A stretch of 64,000 nucleotides of DNA from Chionis minor (GCA_013398295.1 VZSF01006722.1:1934198-1998197), one strand, 5' to 3'; counted from the stretch's first letter, positions 51,451-63,464 are shown. Numbers and translations: made by a program. The notes: generated from the letters alone by a model not told the origin.

Positions 51451-51466
51451 CAGCAGCAGCAGCAGC
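51451..51466. repeat. Short CAG repeat
   Basis: Five CAG units followed by CCGCTG. About 15 bp upstream, TGATGT and ACATCA form an inverted repeat around 51422-51436. No open frame with protein character runs through it. Confidence 0.85.
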
Positions 51467-52957
51467 CGCTGTGACAGTAAAAGGCAAACAGTGGAAGACA
51501 TAGCCAAAATGTTGAAGTCCCTGCTTCCCTCCTCAGGGCTAACAAAGCATGCAGAGACCTACATTCTGAACTTGGGACGCAGCTGTTAAAAGCACTTTAT
51601 GACATACAGCAACCTGTATGTCTGGAAAACTTCGTGATTGCAAGTGATTTGGACAAGTCTGGCTTTTGAAGCAAAGCAAAAAACAGATTCTGAAAGTTTG
51701 AAATGGCAGAATTTCACACCTCTTATTTCAGATTTTTGAAAGGGGCAAAATAATATGCCTGGTGTATTAACTCAGCTTTGTTTTTAATAAAATAAAATAT
51801 ATGAAAATAGAAAACTATATGGATGGAATTAAATAAGCCATCCAATATACCCCAGAAACCATAAAAAAATTGCATCTGTGTAGAAATCTTCATTCTAAGG
51901 GGCGGTTTGAAAAGTATTAATTTCACATAAAAGCTGTTTATTAGTCTCATCACATTTCCTGGTAGAGTGGAACTGTTAGTAATATATAGCAGTATTGGAA
52001 AACACTTTAAAATTGCTGTATCCAAGGACTGGAGTGAGTTGCCTTACAGTACGTTGTCATGCTGTTTCTTTTTCTTCTTTTTTTTTCAACTGCCATCTGT
52101 GCTCCAGCATTTAGGTTTTCATTAAAGCAAAAATGAACTGTAAGGACTTTAGTCTCATTCACATTAAAACCCCTTGGAATAATTGAGAATCTGATCATAT
52201 ACTTACAAAAAAACCCTCTGAAATTCCATCCTTTTCTTTTCCAGTTCATATATGACCATCATCAATTTAAAGTCTGGGCAGTTCTAGAGCTGTATGAAGT
52301 CTAGAAGCTGTATCTGGACGCGCAAACAGAAACCAAATACCAAGTGTTGTAATGAAGCTCCTTTACCCTTCTGCAAGCTTGCAATTGCATCTCTGTAGGT
52401 TCAGAAATATCCTAATAATCTCAATGCAGTATCAGCTTGGAGATCTAATGACAGTACCTTAACTGTCCACTTTATTAGCCCCTTCATTCTTGATCAAAAG
52501 GTATGATATTAAATGTGTGGAGATTGGCACAGATTGCTCCATGCAGTAAACGTGAGTAGCAGGAGAGATAAATTACCAGCAGTCTGAATTGCTAATTTAG
52601 ACAAAACCTGAAATTTCCTGTGATAACTTTAAAAATAGATTTATTTTAAATCCAGTGAGTTGGTTTTGTGGGTGGGTTTTTAGGAATAGCACTGCATTTT
52701 TCTTGTCCTTGTGTTTGTATCATTTGAATTGTAGAACAACTCAGGTGGAAACAAAACTTACTACACAAAATGTTGAGGGAACTTGGTAGTTGTTCAGATG
52801 TTGGTTTTGCATTTCACATGAAAGAGTGGTGCTCATATCAGTGTATCTCCAGCTTGTCAGTGGTGCTCAGGAAGTGCTGCCATCATGAATTGTTACAAGA
52901 ATAACTGTAGATTGATAAACAAAATAATCAGTGATAAATTGCCTATCCTTCTCCTTT

Positions 52958-52981
52958 CCCCCCCCCCCCCCAAAAAAAAAA
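52958..52981. repeat. C14/A10 homopolymer junction
   Basis: Fourteen C followed directly by ten A, after CTTCTCCTTT. Very prone to sequencing and assembly length error; read as low-complexity DNA only. Confidence 0.85.
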
Positions 52982-55900
52982 CTATTATGTTTGTTAATGT
53001 TTGTTGTTGGTTTCCCATACAAAAACATGGTTTTCTTCCCGTTTCAAGAAGCTTTTAAAAATGGTATTGTCAAAAACAGGCTCAGTATAACTCCATGAAA
53101 ATGAGAGCTTTTTTAATCTTCTGAAAGTTTGCATTCTGAAACTGTTTCCTCTCTTTCTGGAGAACGTCATCCATCTAGGTCCTGGTGGGGGCAGGAGGGA
53201 AGGTCTCCATTCAGAGTGCTAAGCAGGCACGATCTGATTTAAGTTGTAAAAACTGAGATTCATGAAGCATGAATTAATATTTGCACAGCCCTTGAAAAAT
53301 ATACAGGGCAGTATAATTGCTGAGTTCAACATAATTGTTAATTATTTTGATGTGGCTTCAGGCAACATAAAAACAGCAGTATGCTCACACTTTTCATCGG
53401 CAGGAGACACCAGAAATCACAAGATTAAAAAAAATACTGTATTCTATAGGCCAGTTAACAGGAAAAAAATGGTGTGGGGGAGAAATCCTGGCATTCTGAA
53501 ACACGACTCTGCTAAAACACAGTATTTAATGGGAGATTTGTGTCATACTTTAAGGTAAAATGTTTATCAGTGAGCTTTGTATTACCTTGCAAATGGGAAA
53601 TACCAGTTCTGCTGGCATTAGTTAAAGTGAAAGGATGTAAGGCATGTTCATGGTTAGAAAACTCTTCAGAAGATTGTTTTTCTTTTACTAATGCAACACA
53701 GAATGAGGCAACACTGGTAAAGGGAAATCTCTTTTTCTGCTCACAAAGCCGAAGAGCTTTGTGAGCAGAAGACCTAGTGGCTTGACCGAGTGGTGGTGCA
53801 GTTCGTGCATTTTCCAAGTAAATTCCTTGGAAACCAGTATAATTGGTGAGTAATGTTTTATTGAATTGCTCTCTTTAGATTGTCAGTGGAACGGAGTGAG
53901 AATTTGCGGTGTGTGAGTGCCGGCTGCATGCTGCAGCTGCAGTTCTTCATAAGGCTGGGTCTTCTAGCCGAATGAAGTCTGGAGAGATGACAGAGGCTTA
54001 AAGCTCCCGATCCTCCTCGCTAACCAGCAACAGAGAAGATGTCCTAGGGTGAAATGCTGTTAAGTCAGTGCCAAAGCTCTGTCTGACTTCAGCAGGAGCT
54101 GGGTTTCACCCTGTTTTTTGCCCTTAGAAAAGTAGACACCGTGAGTGCATCTTTGTGAGAATCATGCTTTGTTGAGGCTGTGGCTGGGGAACACTTAATC
54201 AACAAAGACCTGGAATCAGCATCCGTCTTGTGTCAGCTCCATGTGTTGTCTCAGTTTCCCTTGCTCTCCTGTGGGTCTCCTGTGTGGATTCTGACCTGTG
54301 GAAATTGAAGGGGTTTGCAAACCATACTCATCTGTGTGCCACAGGAAGGAGTTGCAGGCTCTGTGCACTGTGGACATGGACAGATGCGGAGTTTTGTTAC
54401 CATCGCTGCTCTAGTCTCCAAAGGTTTTTTTAGGTTTCTACTTAAGACAACGTGCAGGGCAGAAAGAGGTGATATGAAATGATACTCAGAAAAAATTTGG
54501 TTCCTTGTCCGCATACACCAGTGCAAAAAGGAATAGTAAAGAAAAGCTATTTTCATATAGCTGGTGTAACTAAAAGAAAGTATCATTTCATAGTACAAAA
54601 TCACTATGGAATTGCCAGGCCTTGTATTAATTTGGTTTATATCACACAGAGTAGTGTGGACCAGTAAAAAAATTAACAACTGGGTATTTTAAAAGGAATG
54701 GTACATATTAGTTATTTGGGGTTTTCATGTTGGAGACATTTTTTCTGATATTGGAGGTACTTTCATATGCAAAAGTTCACCCACAACAAATGATTCAGAC
54801 CTAAGAAAGCAACCCCAGTGAGAAGGCTGCCTGGTAAATGATGAGCTGGCAGGGACATACTGATGTTATAGAGAAAGCAGTTTGAATACATCTCATGTGA
54901 CTAATGGGATATGCTATCATTCGCAGTCTCTCTACTGAGTATTGCGTGTCTACAATATAAAAACATGTTATTTTGCAAAGTTTTTATGTATCTGGGAGAT
55001 ATTTAGCAGCACATTTACCAAGCTGGTGGAAATCTCTTCAGCTAAGTTACCTTCGTTGATTTGTAGCTTGTCCCACTTCAATGGTTAACACAAATGCAAC
55101 ACAAAGGTACAAGGATACATGTATTCAGCTGTTAATATGTAAGTTAATATTAGATCTGCTCATCCTTATACCATTTGTGGAAGCTTTGTGGGGATCTTTT
55201 TCTTACCCACAGTAATTATAGCTCCTAACTGTTTTGTGTCATGGTAATACCCTTGCAGATTACTGCATTTATCGGAGGAACCAAGGGGGAAAGTAGCTAG
55301 AACACTGAATTTCTGATGGGTTTAACAAAGTGTGATATTCAGATGACTTTTGGATCATCTTCTCTTGTTTTTAATGTACAGTGGGGCTTAGAACACTCGA
55401 CTGTTACTGTAGGGATATTTATGTTAAAAAAACCCCTTAAATGTAGCTGTATTTAATATGCAAAATGCTTAAATGTAGGCGGACTCACAAATGATTCAGA
55501 TCAAATAGCTATACAGCTTTAAATAGTGCTGAAGTCAAATATGACCTATATGCCACCTAGTAGTCAAGACAGATGAAAAGATACAGATCAAAAATGACTG
55601 ATTGACTGATCTCATGTTAAAGAAATTGGAATTTAAGTGACAATTTAACAAGAAAACAAAAATAAACTGAGTTTTAATTATGCAGAAAGACCATGGAGAA
55701 TTATTTGACAGAAAGAAAAGTTGAGTGCTAGGAGAACAGACATTCTTTGACATTCCTTTGAGAAATATAAAAAGCAGAGATAATCAAGCTCATATCCCAG
55801 ATTTGGAACTACATGTCAACTACAGAAGATATTCTGCATTTCCAGAGATGAGGGTTTCTAATGTAGTGATTAGAAAAATCTTTGAGTTTACCCTAGGCTT

Positions 55901-58132
55901 AAGTGGATGGTATTACTTATCATTTATATAAAATTTCCTCTGAAATTTTAGAAATGTGATGAAAAGAACTAAATCTCCATGTGGAGAAATATTGCCAGCC
56001 GTATCAATATAGCAATCACAATGGCTCATTTAAATGAAAATAGAAAAAACCTGCCTATTTGTATGAAAGGCAAAATGTGTTAAAACACTTTAAGTTTAAA
56101 CACTTTAAAATACAGAATAGTTTAAAAGTCTTTTTAAACCGTAAAATACAAGTACTTTTCTATATAACCAAGTATATAGCTGCTTTTAAGAGAAGTAGAC
56201 TCCAGTGGGTATGTCAGTTCAGTTATTGCTTAACACATGAAGTTTAAGTTATTGTGGAAGAAACAGAAGTCCTACTTCTATGTTGGCTCTTTTTGGTTTT
56301 TTCCTACTGGATTCCCTTGGGATGTGATTGACACAGTCCCAGTGACAGGGAAGCAATACCAGAACAGGCACAGTTCTAAGACAGTTGAATTATAAACCAA
56401 GAAAAAAGAAATGCCAGTTGGCCAAACACAGGAAGTATAACTCTGACAGTTTGTTAGTCATTACATCTCTGTCACAAATGAAAGTAGTATAAAGAAAGTC
56501 TGTTGTTTCTAGCTCCTGACTATATTGAAATATCACTCCCATATGATAATGTTGAAATTATTATCTCTGCTATGTTGATGGTGATATTTTCATTTGACTT
56601 TGTTCATATTTCACATGTAGATTCATCATTTCACATTCCAGTTTTGATCACGGAGAACTAACATCTAAGCATTCCCGTGTATTACTTAGTTGTCCAGGCC
56701 GTGTTTCCCTACCTGACTTAGAAGGTTGTCACAGAGAAGAGTGGCAGAATGTAAGTGACGTTTAATTATAGCATGGGTGCTACTTCTGTCATTGCTAAGA
56801 GGTCTGTTACTTGTCATAGATGGAAATTAGGTTGGCCTGACCTGACTTAATCTTAACAAATGTATTCCGTTGCTTTTCTCTCTATTACATCCTGGGCTTA
56901 TGAATATCTTGTGTGATTATTTGTTAAGCTGAGTTAGGCTGGCCAGCCGCTAGGTATGATCGTGTGGTTGTATTACCAAAATAAGGTTAGGCTGGGCTGT
57001 TTTTCACGTCATTTGCTTGTTCCTTATGGGGCATTGGTGTCCACACAGGCACTCACCAACTAAAATTAAGGATTTGATCTAGCAGAGCTAACCCAGCTGG
57101 GAGGAGAAGGGTAGAGAGGGAGGTGGAAAGAGTTTTCAGACAAATTGGTTCCTTGACCTGGCTTACCACACAGCTGCAAAAATGCAAGTGCTAACACTAG
57201 GGAGGTGGCCAGATGTGTGGAACAGAGTGGACTGCCCTGCCTGTTGACTACCTACACGTATGTTGGGTTAAAATGATTATCAGCTCCTCTTCCTCCCTGT
57301 GCAAACCAGCATGGTAGTTACCTATTTCCAGACTTTTAGAACCTCTTATATCCTTGAGGTTATAAAAAATAATTGCTAATGACTTTATATTACTTTCTCC
57401 AGTTCCCTATGAGCTCTAGACCATGGCAAATTTCATCAGCTGTATACAATTTAGAAACCTTTAACTTATCAAAGTAGCCTCTAACTTGCTCTCTCCCTTT
57501 CCTAGCCTGAGTTCTTGCTTTACATTGTGTTAGTTCTCAGATCATGGGTAACCTCCCAGGGCAGCAGTTTCGTGTTTGTTGACTAAATAGTATTCCTGTC
57601 CCAGTTGCTCTGGTGTTTGTCAGGGGACATCACCCTCCAAGTTGTGCTGGTGCAAGTGTTTGGGAGTTATTTTTTGTGGATTAAATCAGGGAATTGATCC
57701 AAGTTGAAAAAGTCATGTTTTATTAATTGTTTTATTTTAACCCAAGTCCCTGAGGGGACAGCATGCCAATGAAAACAAGCCAAGGATTGGGAATACCTTA
57801 AGCCACTGACCACTTTCTATTGTGAAAACAAGCCCCTGCAAAGACTTCAGCAAAACAGCTTCAGACTTACATGATTGCAGCTGAGATTAAAATCTGGCCT
57901 TGATGCATCAACCATCTGTTTCCATCCCAAGAAAAGAGACTCAGCAGGAATATTTGTAATTCTGAGGACAGGATTCTGGTTTCATTCCTGTAGTTATATA
58001 TCACAAATAACTCTACTGATAGTTTTGGAGTTATTTTCTTGTTTATTCCAGTGTATATTGTTTGAGAACCTGCTCTCTAGAAAATTGCAGAATGAAATGC
58101 ATGCTTTGGGACAGACCTGGATTTCAGTCTCT

Positions 58133-58161
58133 GGAGGTTTACACCAGCATAACTCCAGTGG
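58133..58161 (+). repeat. Fragment of an ancient amniote repeat (tentative)
   Basis: GGAGGTTTACACCAGCATAA continuing into CTCCAGTGG resembles the widespread amniote motif TTTACACCAGTGTAACTCC. Only about 29 bp is recognisable, so this may be coincidence. Confidence 0.35.
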
Positions 58162-59263
58162 AGTGCTGTATATTCATACCAGTCCAGTTCAGAATATAGC
58201 CTTTTTTAAGCAATATGAAATGCATATAATTTTGTCTCAACAGCTATGGAGGAGTGTATGTCACCACTGCTATCTTGGTAGTCCTAATTAAATGTGACAT
58301 TTTTTCACTCCTTGAATTTTGTCCATATTTGAAGTGACCTGCACAGGGACTGTATTAAATCTGTGAAGCAAAAAATACACGGATGCTTGTATTTTTATTT
58401 TCTGTAAATCCAATTAAAAACATATAACATAGAAATGAAAATAAATATAATGAGATTAGTTTCAATTAAAATGATCATCAGTCAGGGATCTTATCTTGCT
58501 GACCATTGTGTTTGCTAGCAGTTACAGAAAAATTTTTACTCTAATAATATGGGTAAACACTTTGACTAGGTTGCTTATGTCTGGTGCACAGAGGCACCCA
58601 CTGATCAATGTCACCACTGCTATGATGAAGTATGCACTTCGGTTTCTTGGTAAGAATTAAAAGAACCGGGAGCCCGTGTTTATAACACATGCTGGAAGAA
58701 AATGTTACATATCAGTTGGCATAATAGCTAAAAGAATATAGCAAAAGATAGAATAAAATATAGCAGAGATATGAAATGCCCTGTTCTTTTCTGTGCATCT
58801 ATGGGCTCATCTTTACACAAAATATGACACACAATTTGGAATACCTTAAAAAAAGGTTTCTCTTCTTGCCTGATTTGCATATCTCTTCAAACTTGCATAT
58901 AGCATAGGATATATTTATTCAGTATATATTTGCTTCAATAGTGTCGTCTTTTTTGTTACACCATTCCCCCTTCCCTCCTGTCAGAATCCTGACTTTGCCT
59001 CCATTTTTGTCTTGTGCCTTCCTCCTTCCTGCTGTGGAGTACAGTTGCATATAAATCCAACTAATAAATACACCACAGAAAGAACATCAGTTTTTTTGGC
59101 GGTCTCTGCCCTAGAAGCCAAATGTTGGGGATATTTACAGATGTTCCTCTCTTTATATCTCGTACAGAGATGAGCTAGGGGCTCCTGAGGTAATAGGAGC
59201 CAACAGGGAAACACCAGGGAAATACCTCAAAGGAATTAAGATGTGTTCCTCTAAGAAGGTGAC

Positions 59264-59977
59264 ATGGCCCAGCTGAAGTGCCTCTACATCAATGCATACA
59301 GCATGGGCAACAAGCAGGAGGTCCTGGAAGCCACTGTGCAGTAGGAAAACTATGATATAGTTGCCAATATGAAAACACGTTGCGATGACTCGCACAATTG
59401 TAGTGCTGCAATGGATGGCTGGAAACTCTTCAGAAGGGACAGGCAGAGAAGGAGAGACAGTAGGGTAGCCCTGTATGTTAGGGAGTGGTTTGATTGTCTA
59501 GAGCATAATGATGGGGATGAAAGGGTTGAGTGTTTATGGGTAAGAATCAAGGGTAAGGCCAACACAGCAAATATCATGGTGGGAGTCTGTTATAGACCAC
59601 TCAACCAAGATGAAGAGGCAAGCAAAATATTCTGTAAGCAGCTGGGAGAAGTCTCACAATCGCTAGCCCTTGTTCTCATGAAAGACTTCAATTTACCAGA
59701 TGTTTGCTGGAAATACAATACAGCAGAGACGAAACAGTCTAGGAGGTTCCTGGAGTATGTAGAAGGTAACTTCCTGACACAGCTAATGAGGGATGGCGCC
59801 CCGCTGGACCTGTTTTTTGTGAACAGAGAAGGACTTGTGGGTGATGTGATAGTTGGAGGCTGTCTTGGGTGTAGCGACCACAAAATGATAAGAGTTTTCA
59901 ATTCTTGGAAAAGGAAGGAGGAAGGTCAGCAGAACTGCTATGTTGGACTTCTGGAAGGCAGACTTTGGCCCGATTAG
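59264..59977 (+). pseudogene. CR1 ORF2 endonuclease segment (broken)
   Basis: APE-type endonuclease, the enzyme that nicks target DNA for CR1 insertion. The frame runs from ATG at 59264 through an in-frame TAG at 59342, then stays open from 59345 to 59977 (ATG at 59369, 202 codons). Counting from Met 59369, YRP lies at residues 75-77, DFN at 106-108 (the catalytic Asp/Asn motif, usually GDFN; here Lys precedes Asp) and SDH at 169-171 (catalytic His). The MKTRC at its start sits where the family normally has a TETWW-type motif, so the metal-binding Glu is apparently replaced by Lys. With that change and the nonsense codon the enzyme should be dead. Near the 3' end the family frame shifts relative to this ORF. 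Confidence 0.88.
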
Positions 59978-60634
59978 GAGTCTGGTTGACAGAATCCCTT
60001 GGGAGGCAGTTCTGAAGGGGAAGGGAGTCCAGGAAGGCTAGACGTTCTTCAAGGATGTCCTCTCTTATAGGAGACTCTGTAAGGAACCCTTACCAGTGCA
60101 GGAGCAGGCTCTCCCCACATGCTGAAAGATGAGCTGGCGGGGAAGAAGACTGAACAGACAGCTTTGGCTGGAACTCAGGGTAAAAAAGAGTTCATGACTT
60201 TTGAACGAAGACCACTCAGGAGGACTACAAGGAGGTCATGAGGTTATGCAGGGAGAAACTTAGAAGGCCCGAAGCCCAACTAGAACTTCATCTGGCTACT
60301 GCTGTAAAAGACTTCTAAAAGTAAAAATGCTTCTATAAATACATTAGCAACAAAAGGAGGGCTAAGGAGAATCTACATCCTTTATTGGATGTGGGGAGCA
60401 ACATAGTGACAAAAGATGAGGAAAAGGCTGAGGTACTCAATGCCTTCTTTTTCTCACTCTTTAATAGTAAGTCCAGTTGTTCTCTGGGTACCCAGCCCCT
60501 GAGCTGGAAGACAGGGACAGGGAGCAGAATGAAGACCCCATAGTCCAAGGTGAAATGGTTAGCAACCTGCTACACCACTTAGACACACACAAGTCTATGG
60601 GGCCAGATGGGACCAACCCAACATACTGAGGGGG
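59978..60634 (+). pseudogene. CR1 ORF2 linker between endonuclease and RT (broken)
   Basis: This part of ORF2 is recognisable at DNA level, for example ACATTAGCAACAAAAGGAGG near 60342 and CACTTAGACACACACAAG near 60577, but no frame stays open across it. In the family frame GAAGGCTAG near 60035-60043 ends in a stop where TGG is usual. Several small deletions relative to the family pattern are likely (around 60060-60110 and 60290-60325). The minus-strand frame at 60333-60548 is antisense to it and not a gene. Confidence 0.8.
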
Positions 60635-61327
60635 GTGCCAGAAATGCTCACCAAGCCACTTTCCATCATTTATCAGCAGTCCTGGCTAACCAAGGAGGTC
60701 CCAGTTGACTGGAAGTCAGCAAATATGATGCCCAGCTACAAGAAGGGCTGGAAGGAGAATCCAGGGAACTACAGGCCTGTCAGTCTGACCTCAGTGCCAG
60801 GGAAGGTTATGGAGCAGATCATCTTGAATGCCATCATGCAGCACATACAGGACAACCAGGCGATGAGGCCCAGTCAGCATGGCTTTATGAAAGGCAGGTC
60901 CTGCTTGTCCCTCACCTTGAGGGACAAGGTGACCCTCTTAGTGGATGAGGGAAAGGCTCTGGATGTTGTCTACCTAGACTTTAGTGAAGTCTTTAATAAT
61001 ATTTCCCACAGCATATTCCTGGCGAAACTGGCTGCTCATCACTTGGATGGGCATACTCTTCACTGGGTAAAAAACTGGCTTGATGGCCAGGCCCAAAGAC
61101 TTGTGGTGCATGGTAAATCCAGTTGGTGGCTGATCACAAGTGGTGTTCCCCAGGGTTTAGTATTTGGGACAGTTCTGTTCAGTATCTTTATCAACAACCT
61201 GGATGAGGGTATTGAGTGCAGCCTCAGTAAGTTTGCAGATGACACAAATTTGGGTGGGAGTGCTGATCTCCTTGAGGGTAGGAAGGCTCTTCAGAGAGAT
61301 CTGGAGAGGCCAAGGCCAACTGTATGA
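60635..61327 (+). pseudogene. CR1 ORF2 reverse transcriptase segment
   Basis: A 230-codon open segment covering most of the RT fingers and palm. Visible landmarks are NYRPVSLTS (45-53), [10 protein letters not shown] (81-90), motif [11 protein letters not shown] (111-120, catalytic Asp 115), SGVPQG (169-174) and motif C FADDT (200-204, catalytic Asp 202/203). The catalytic aspartates are intact. The usual FD after motif A is FN (120-121), and the segment around residues 91-98 is altered by a perfect hairpin (60904-60928). The ATG is internal to ORF2, not a true start. The frame is lost after ALQRDLERP because bases seem deleted relative to the family; the following part continues in another frame. 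RNA-dependent DNA synthesis by this copy alone is not possible. Confidence 0.92.
60904..60928 (+). repeat. Perfect hairpin within the RT segment
   Basis: CTTGTCCCTC (60904-60913) and GAGGGACAAG (60919-60928) are exact reverse complements around the loop ACCTT. In CR1 relatives this spot normally encodes a longer, non-palindromic TNLISFYDK-like stretch, so the hairpin seems specific to this copy or lineage. Confidence 0.85.
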
Positions 61328-61518
61328 GGTTCAAGAAGGCCAAGCGCCAGGTCCTGCACCTGGGTCACAACCCCATGCAATGCTACAGTCTTGGTGAAGT
61401 GTGGCTGGAAAGCTGCATGGTGGAAAAGGATCTGGAGGTGTTGGTCAACAGCTGTCTGAATGTGAGCCAGCAGCATGCCCAGGTAGCCAGGAAGGCCAAC
61501 AGCATCCTGGCTGAATAG
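61324..61518 (+). pseudogene. CR1 ORF2 thumb/C-terminal segment, part 1
   Basis: Continuation of ORF2 in a new frame after the break near 61310. [16 protein letters not shown] is the conserved CR1 stretch normally preceded by an EANC-like motif, followed by EKDLEVLV, a segment present in most CR1 proteins. It ends at TAG (61516-61518) where the family has extra residues, so about ten bases have been lost there. Confidence 0.85.
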
Positions 61519-61774
61519 TGTGGTGAGCAGGACTAGGGAAGTGATTGTCCCCCCATACTTGGCACTGGTGAGGCCACACCTCAAATGCTGTGTTCAGTTT
61601 TGGGCACCTCACTACAAGAAAGTCATTGAGGTGCTGGAGCATGTCCAGAGGAGGGCAACGAACTTGGTGAAGGGTCTAGAGCACAAGGCTTATGAGGAGC
61701 GGCTGAAGGAACTGGGGTTGTTTAGCCTGGAAAAAAGGAGGCTGAGGGGAGACCTTATCGCTCTCTACAACTAA
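61519..61774 (+). pseudogene. CR1 ORF2 C-terminal segment, part 2
   Basis: Third frame of the same broken ORF2. The translation holds [20 protein letters not shown], then [29 protein letters not shown] and [15 protein letters not shown]. These are the conserved CR1 C-terminal blocks. It stops at TAA (61772-61774) where the family codes for Tyr in a YNYL motif, a simple nonsense change. Decayed ORF2 sequence continues to about 62000. Confidence 0.88.
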
Positions 61775-62089
61775 CTGAAATGAGGTTGTAGCAAGGTAGG
61801 TGTCGGTCTCTTTTCCCAAGCAACAAGTGATAGGACAAGAAGAAATGGCCTCAAGTTGCACCAGGAGTGGTTTAGATTGTATATTAAGAATTCCGTCACT
61901 GAAAGGGCTGTCAAGCATTGCAACAGGCTGCCCAGGGAAGTGGTTGAGTCACCATCCCTGGGGATATTTAAAAGATATGTAGATGTGGTGCTTAGGGACA
62001 TGGTTTAGTGTCAGACTTGGCGGTGTTAGGTTAACCATTGGACTTGATGATCTTAAGGGTCTTTTCCAACCTAAACGATTCTAGGATTC

Positions 62090-62814
62090 CTCCTGCAGCA
62101 TTGACAAGTCTTATTACCTTCCCCTTCTGCATGACCACATGGGAACCATCTGTCTCCCTTGCAGGCTTAGCTTCGGTCTCTCTGCTTCTGCAAATTCAGC
62201 AAGCATCTCCTTCTTCAGATTGCAAATTTAGAGGCATGATTCTCCACTCTACCTTTAGAGGATTTCCTAAAAGGCGCCAGAAGATTTGGTTTCTTCCTTC
62301 TTTATGCACCAAGGCAGATGCTTCACTAAATCCCTGTATGTCACTCAAGGCTTGATACTGCTCAGGTCTCGTTCTGAAGGAGGAAACTTCAAAGCACATG
62401 TAGCATCACACAGTGCTGAAAGAAGATACGACTGGTTAGCCTGTTAATCCACAGCCAATTTATTTTGGTTTTGTTTTTTGGTTTTTGGTTGGGTTTGTTT
62501 TAGTACATCTTGGTACATTGTAGAGCACTACTGTTTTCATGCTTTTTTTTTCCCCCTAGAATTTGTTGAGTCATGATCATCATTTTTGCAGGTCATCCAC
62601 TGCAATCCAAAGAAAACAAAACCTGCAAGTATTATATTTAGTATTCATTGGCTTGTGTGATGGGTACATATTTTGCATATGAGCTATAGTTCTTTCAGAC
62701 AACTCCAGGGAATTTCTCAGTAGATATACATGGGCTAATGGGAAGATTTGGGTGTTCTCCCCACGTTAGAAGTGTCCAAGTAGTCACATATATGTATTCA
62801 TATGACATTCTGGT
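62090..62814. other. Noncoding DNA between CR1 copies
   Basis: No gene recognised. It has a T/G-rich tract at 62466-62502 and a T run near 62543-62550. The 105-codon plus-strand frame at 62038-62355 starts inside the CR1 tail and has no domain. Confidence 0.5.
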
Positions 62815-63385
62815 ACTTAACCATGAGTCAAAAGTGTGCGGATGAAAGCTAACCACATACCACATTAGTAAAACAGTGAGCAACAGGTTGAGAAAAATGA
62901 CCATTCCCCACTATTTGGTACCTGGGAGATCCCTTCTGGAAGTCTGTGTGCCGTTTGAGGCGCTGTGGCACAAGAAAAATATTTGCATATGGGGCATTTA
63001 TACTCTGATAAGATATGCATCTTACCCGTGTATTTGGGGGACCTTGCCAATGTATACAAATACCTGAAGAGATGGTGCAATGGGGACAGAGCTTTGGGCT
63101 TTTTCCAGTGGTACCCAGTGACAGGACAAGAGGCAATGGGCACCTACTGAAACACAGGAGGGTCCCTTTGAACACAAGGAATCATTTTTTTGCTATGAGG
63201 GTGACTGAGCACTGACATGGGTTCCCCAGAGAGGTTGTGGTGTCTCCATCCTTGGAGATATTCAAAAGCCATCTGGACAACAGCCCTAGGCAACCAGCTC
63301 TAGGTGGCCCTGTTTGAGCAGGAGCATTGGACCAGGTGACCTTCAGAGGTCACTTCCAACCTCAGCCTGGCTGTGATTCTGTGAC
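62815..63385 (+). mobile_element. CR1 LINE 3' region with internal deletion
   Basis: Begins near ACCATGAGTCAAAAGTGTGC and CAACAGGTTGAG (C-terminal ORF2). About 62,970-63,040 the usual middle part is missing or scrambled. It resumes at AATGTATACAAATACCTGAA and passes GTACCCAGTGACAGGACAAG, AGGCAATGGGCAC, AGAGAGGTTGTGGTGTCTCC and GGAGATATTCAAAAGCC. It ends with GGTCACTTCCAACCTCAGCC and GTGATTCTGTGA, the CR1 tail. The wording differs from the 59-62 kb copy (GTGATTCTGTGA instead of GATTCTAGGATTC), so it belongs to another subfamily. No open frame survives. The left end and deletion boundaries are approximate. Confidence 0.88.
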
Positions 63386-63464
63386 ACGCAGGAGCAAATC
63401 CATCAGAGTGTCAGAAAGATGATTAGAGAAGCATATGTTGTAGAATGCTATCAAGAAGATCATC

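Larger units (their letters stand above)
48906..59154. other. Long unique noncoding stretch
   Basis: About 10 kb with no defensible exon, RNA gene or mobile element. Open frames reach 142 codons (54251-54679 minus) and 138 codons (57875-58291 plus), but neither shows a domain and both overlap other frames. It contains an AT tract near 48922-48940, a CAG run at 51451-51466, the C14/A10 tract at 52958-52981, an E-box-rich spot (GCATGCTGCAGCTGCAG, near 53925-53941) and a fragment at 58133-58161 resembling an ancient amniote repeat. Confidence 0.55.
59155..62089 (+). mobile_element. CR1 LINE, about 2.9 kb, inactive
   Basis: The best-preserved retrotransposon of the window. In order it carries sequence upstream of ORF2 (GAGGTAATAGGAGCCAACAG), the APE-type endonuclease, the linker, the reverse transcriptase, the C-terminal part of ORF2, and the CR1 3' tail ending AACGATTCTAGGATTC. 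ORF1 is absent, so it is 5'-truncated, as most CR1 copies are. ORF2 is broken: nonsense codons at 59342 (CAG to TAG in place of the family's Gln) and at 61772 (TAC to TAA), and frameshifts near 59900-59940 and 61290-61325. It therefore cannot move by itself. The long recognisable stretches make it the youngest CR1 here. The exact subfamily needs an alignment; the tail fits CR1 groups common in Neoaves. Confidence 0.92.

Noticed and set aside
51180..51480. Balanced-composition segment with a short CAG repeat and an inverted repeat
   Set aside because: Considered as a regulatory block or exon, but there is no motif cluster and no protein-like frame.
54251..54679. 142-codon minus-strand open frame with a hydrophobic N-terminus
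   Set aside because: Two plus-strand frames overlap it and no conserved motif is visible; codon texture matches the noncoding background.
57875..58291. 138-codon plus-strand open frame
   Set aside because: No domain is visible, and it runs over a fragment resembling an ancient repeat (58133-58161).
60333..60548. Minus-strand frames over the 59-62 kb CR1 (also 59350-59901, 61060-61642 and 61676-62001)
   Set aside because: All are antisense shadows of CR1 ORF2.
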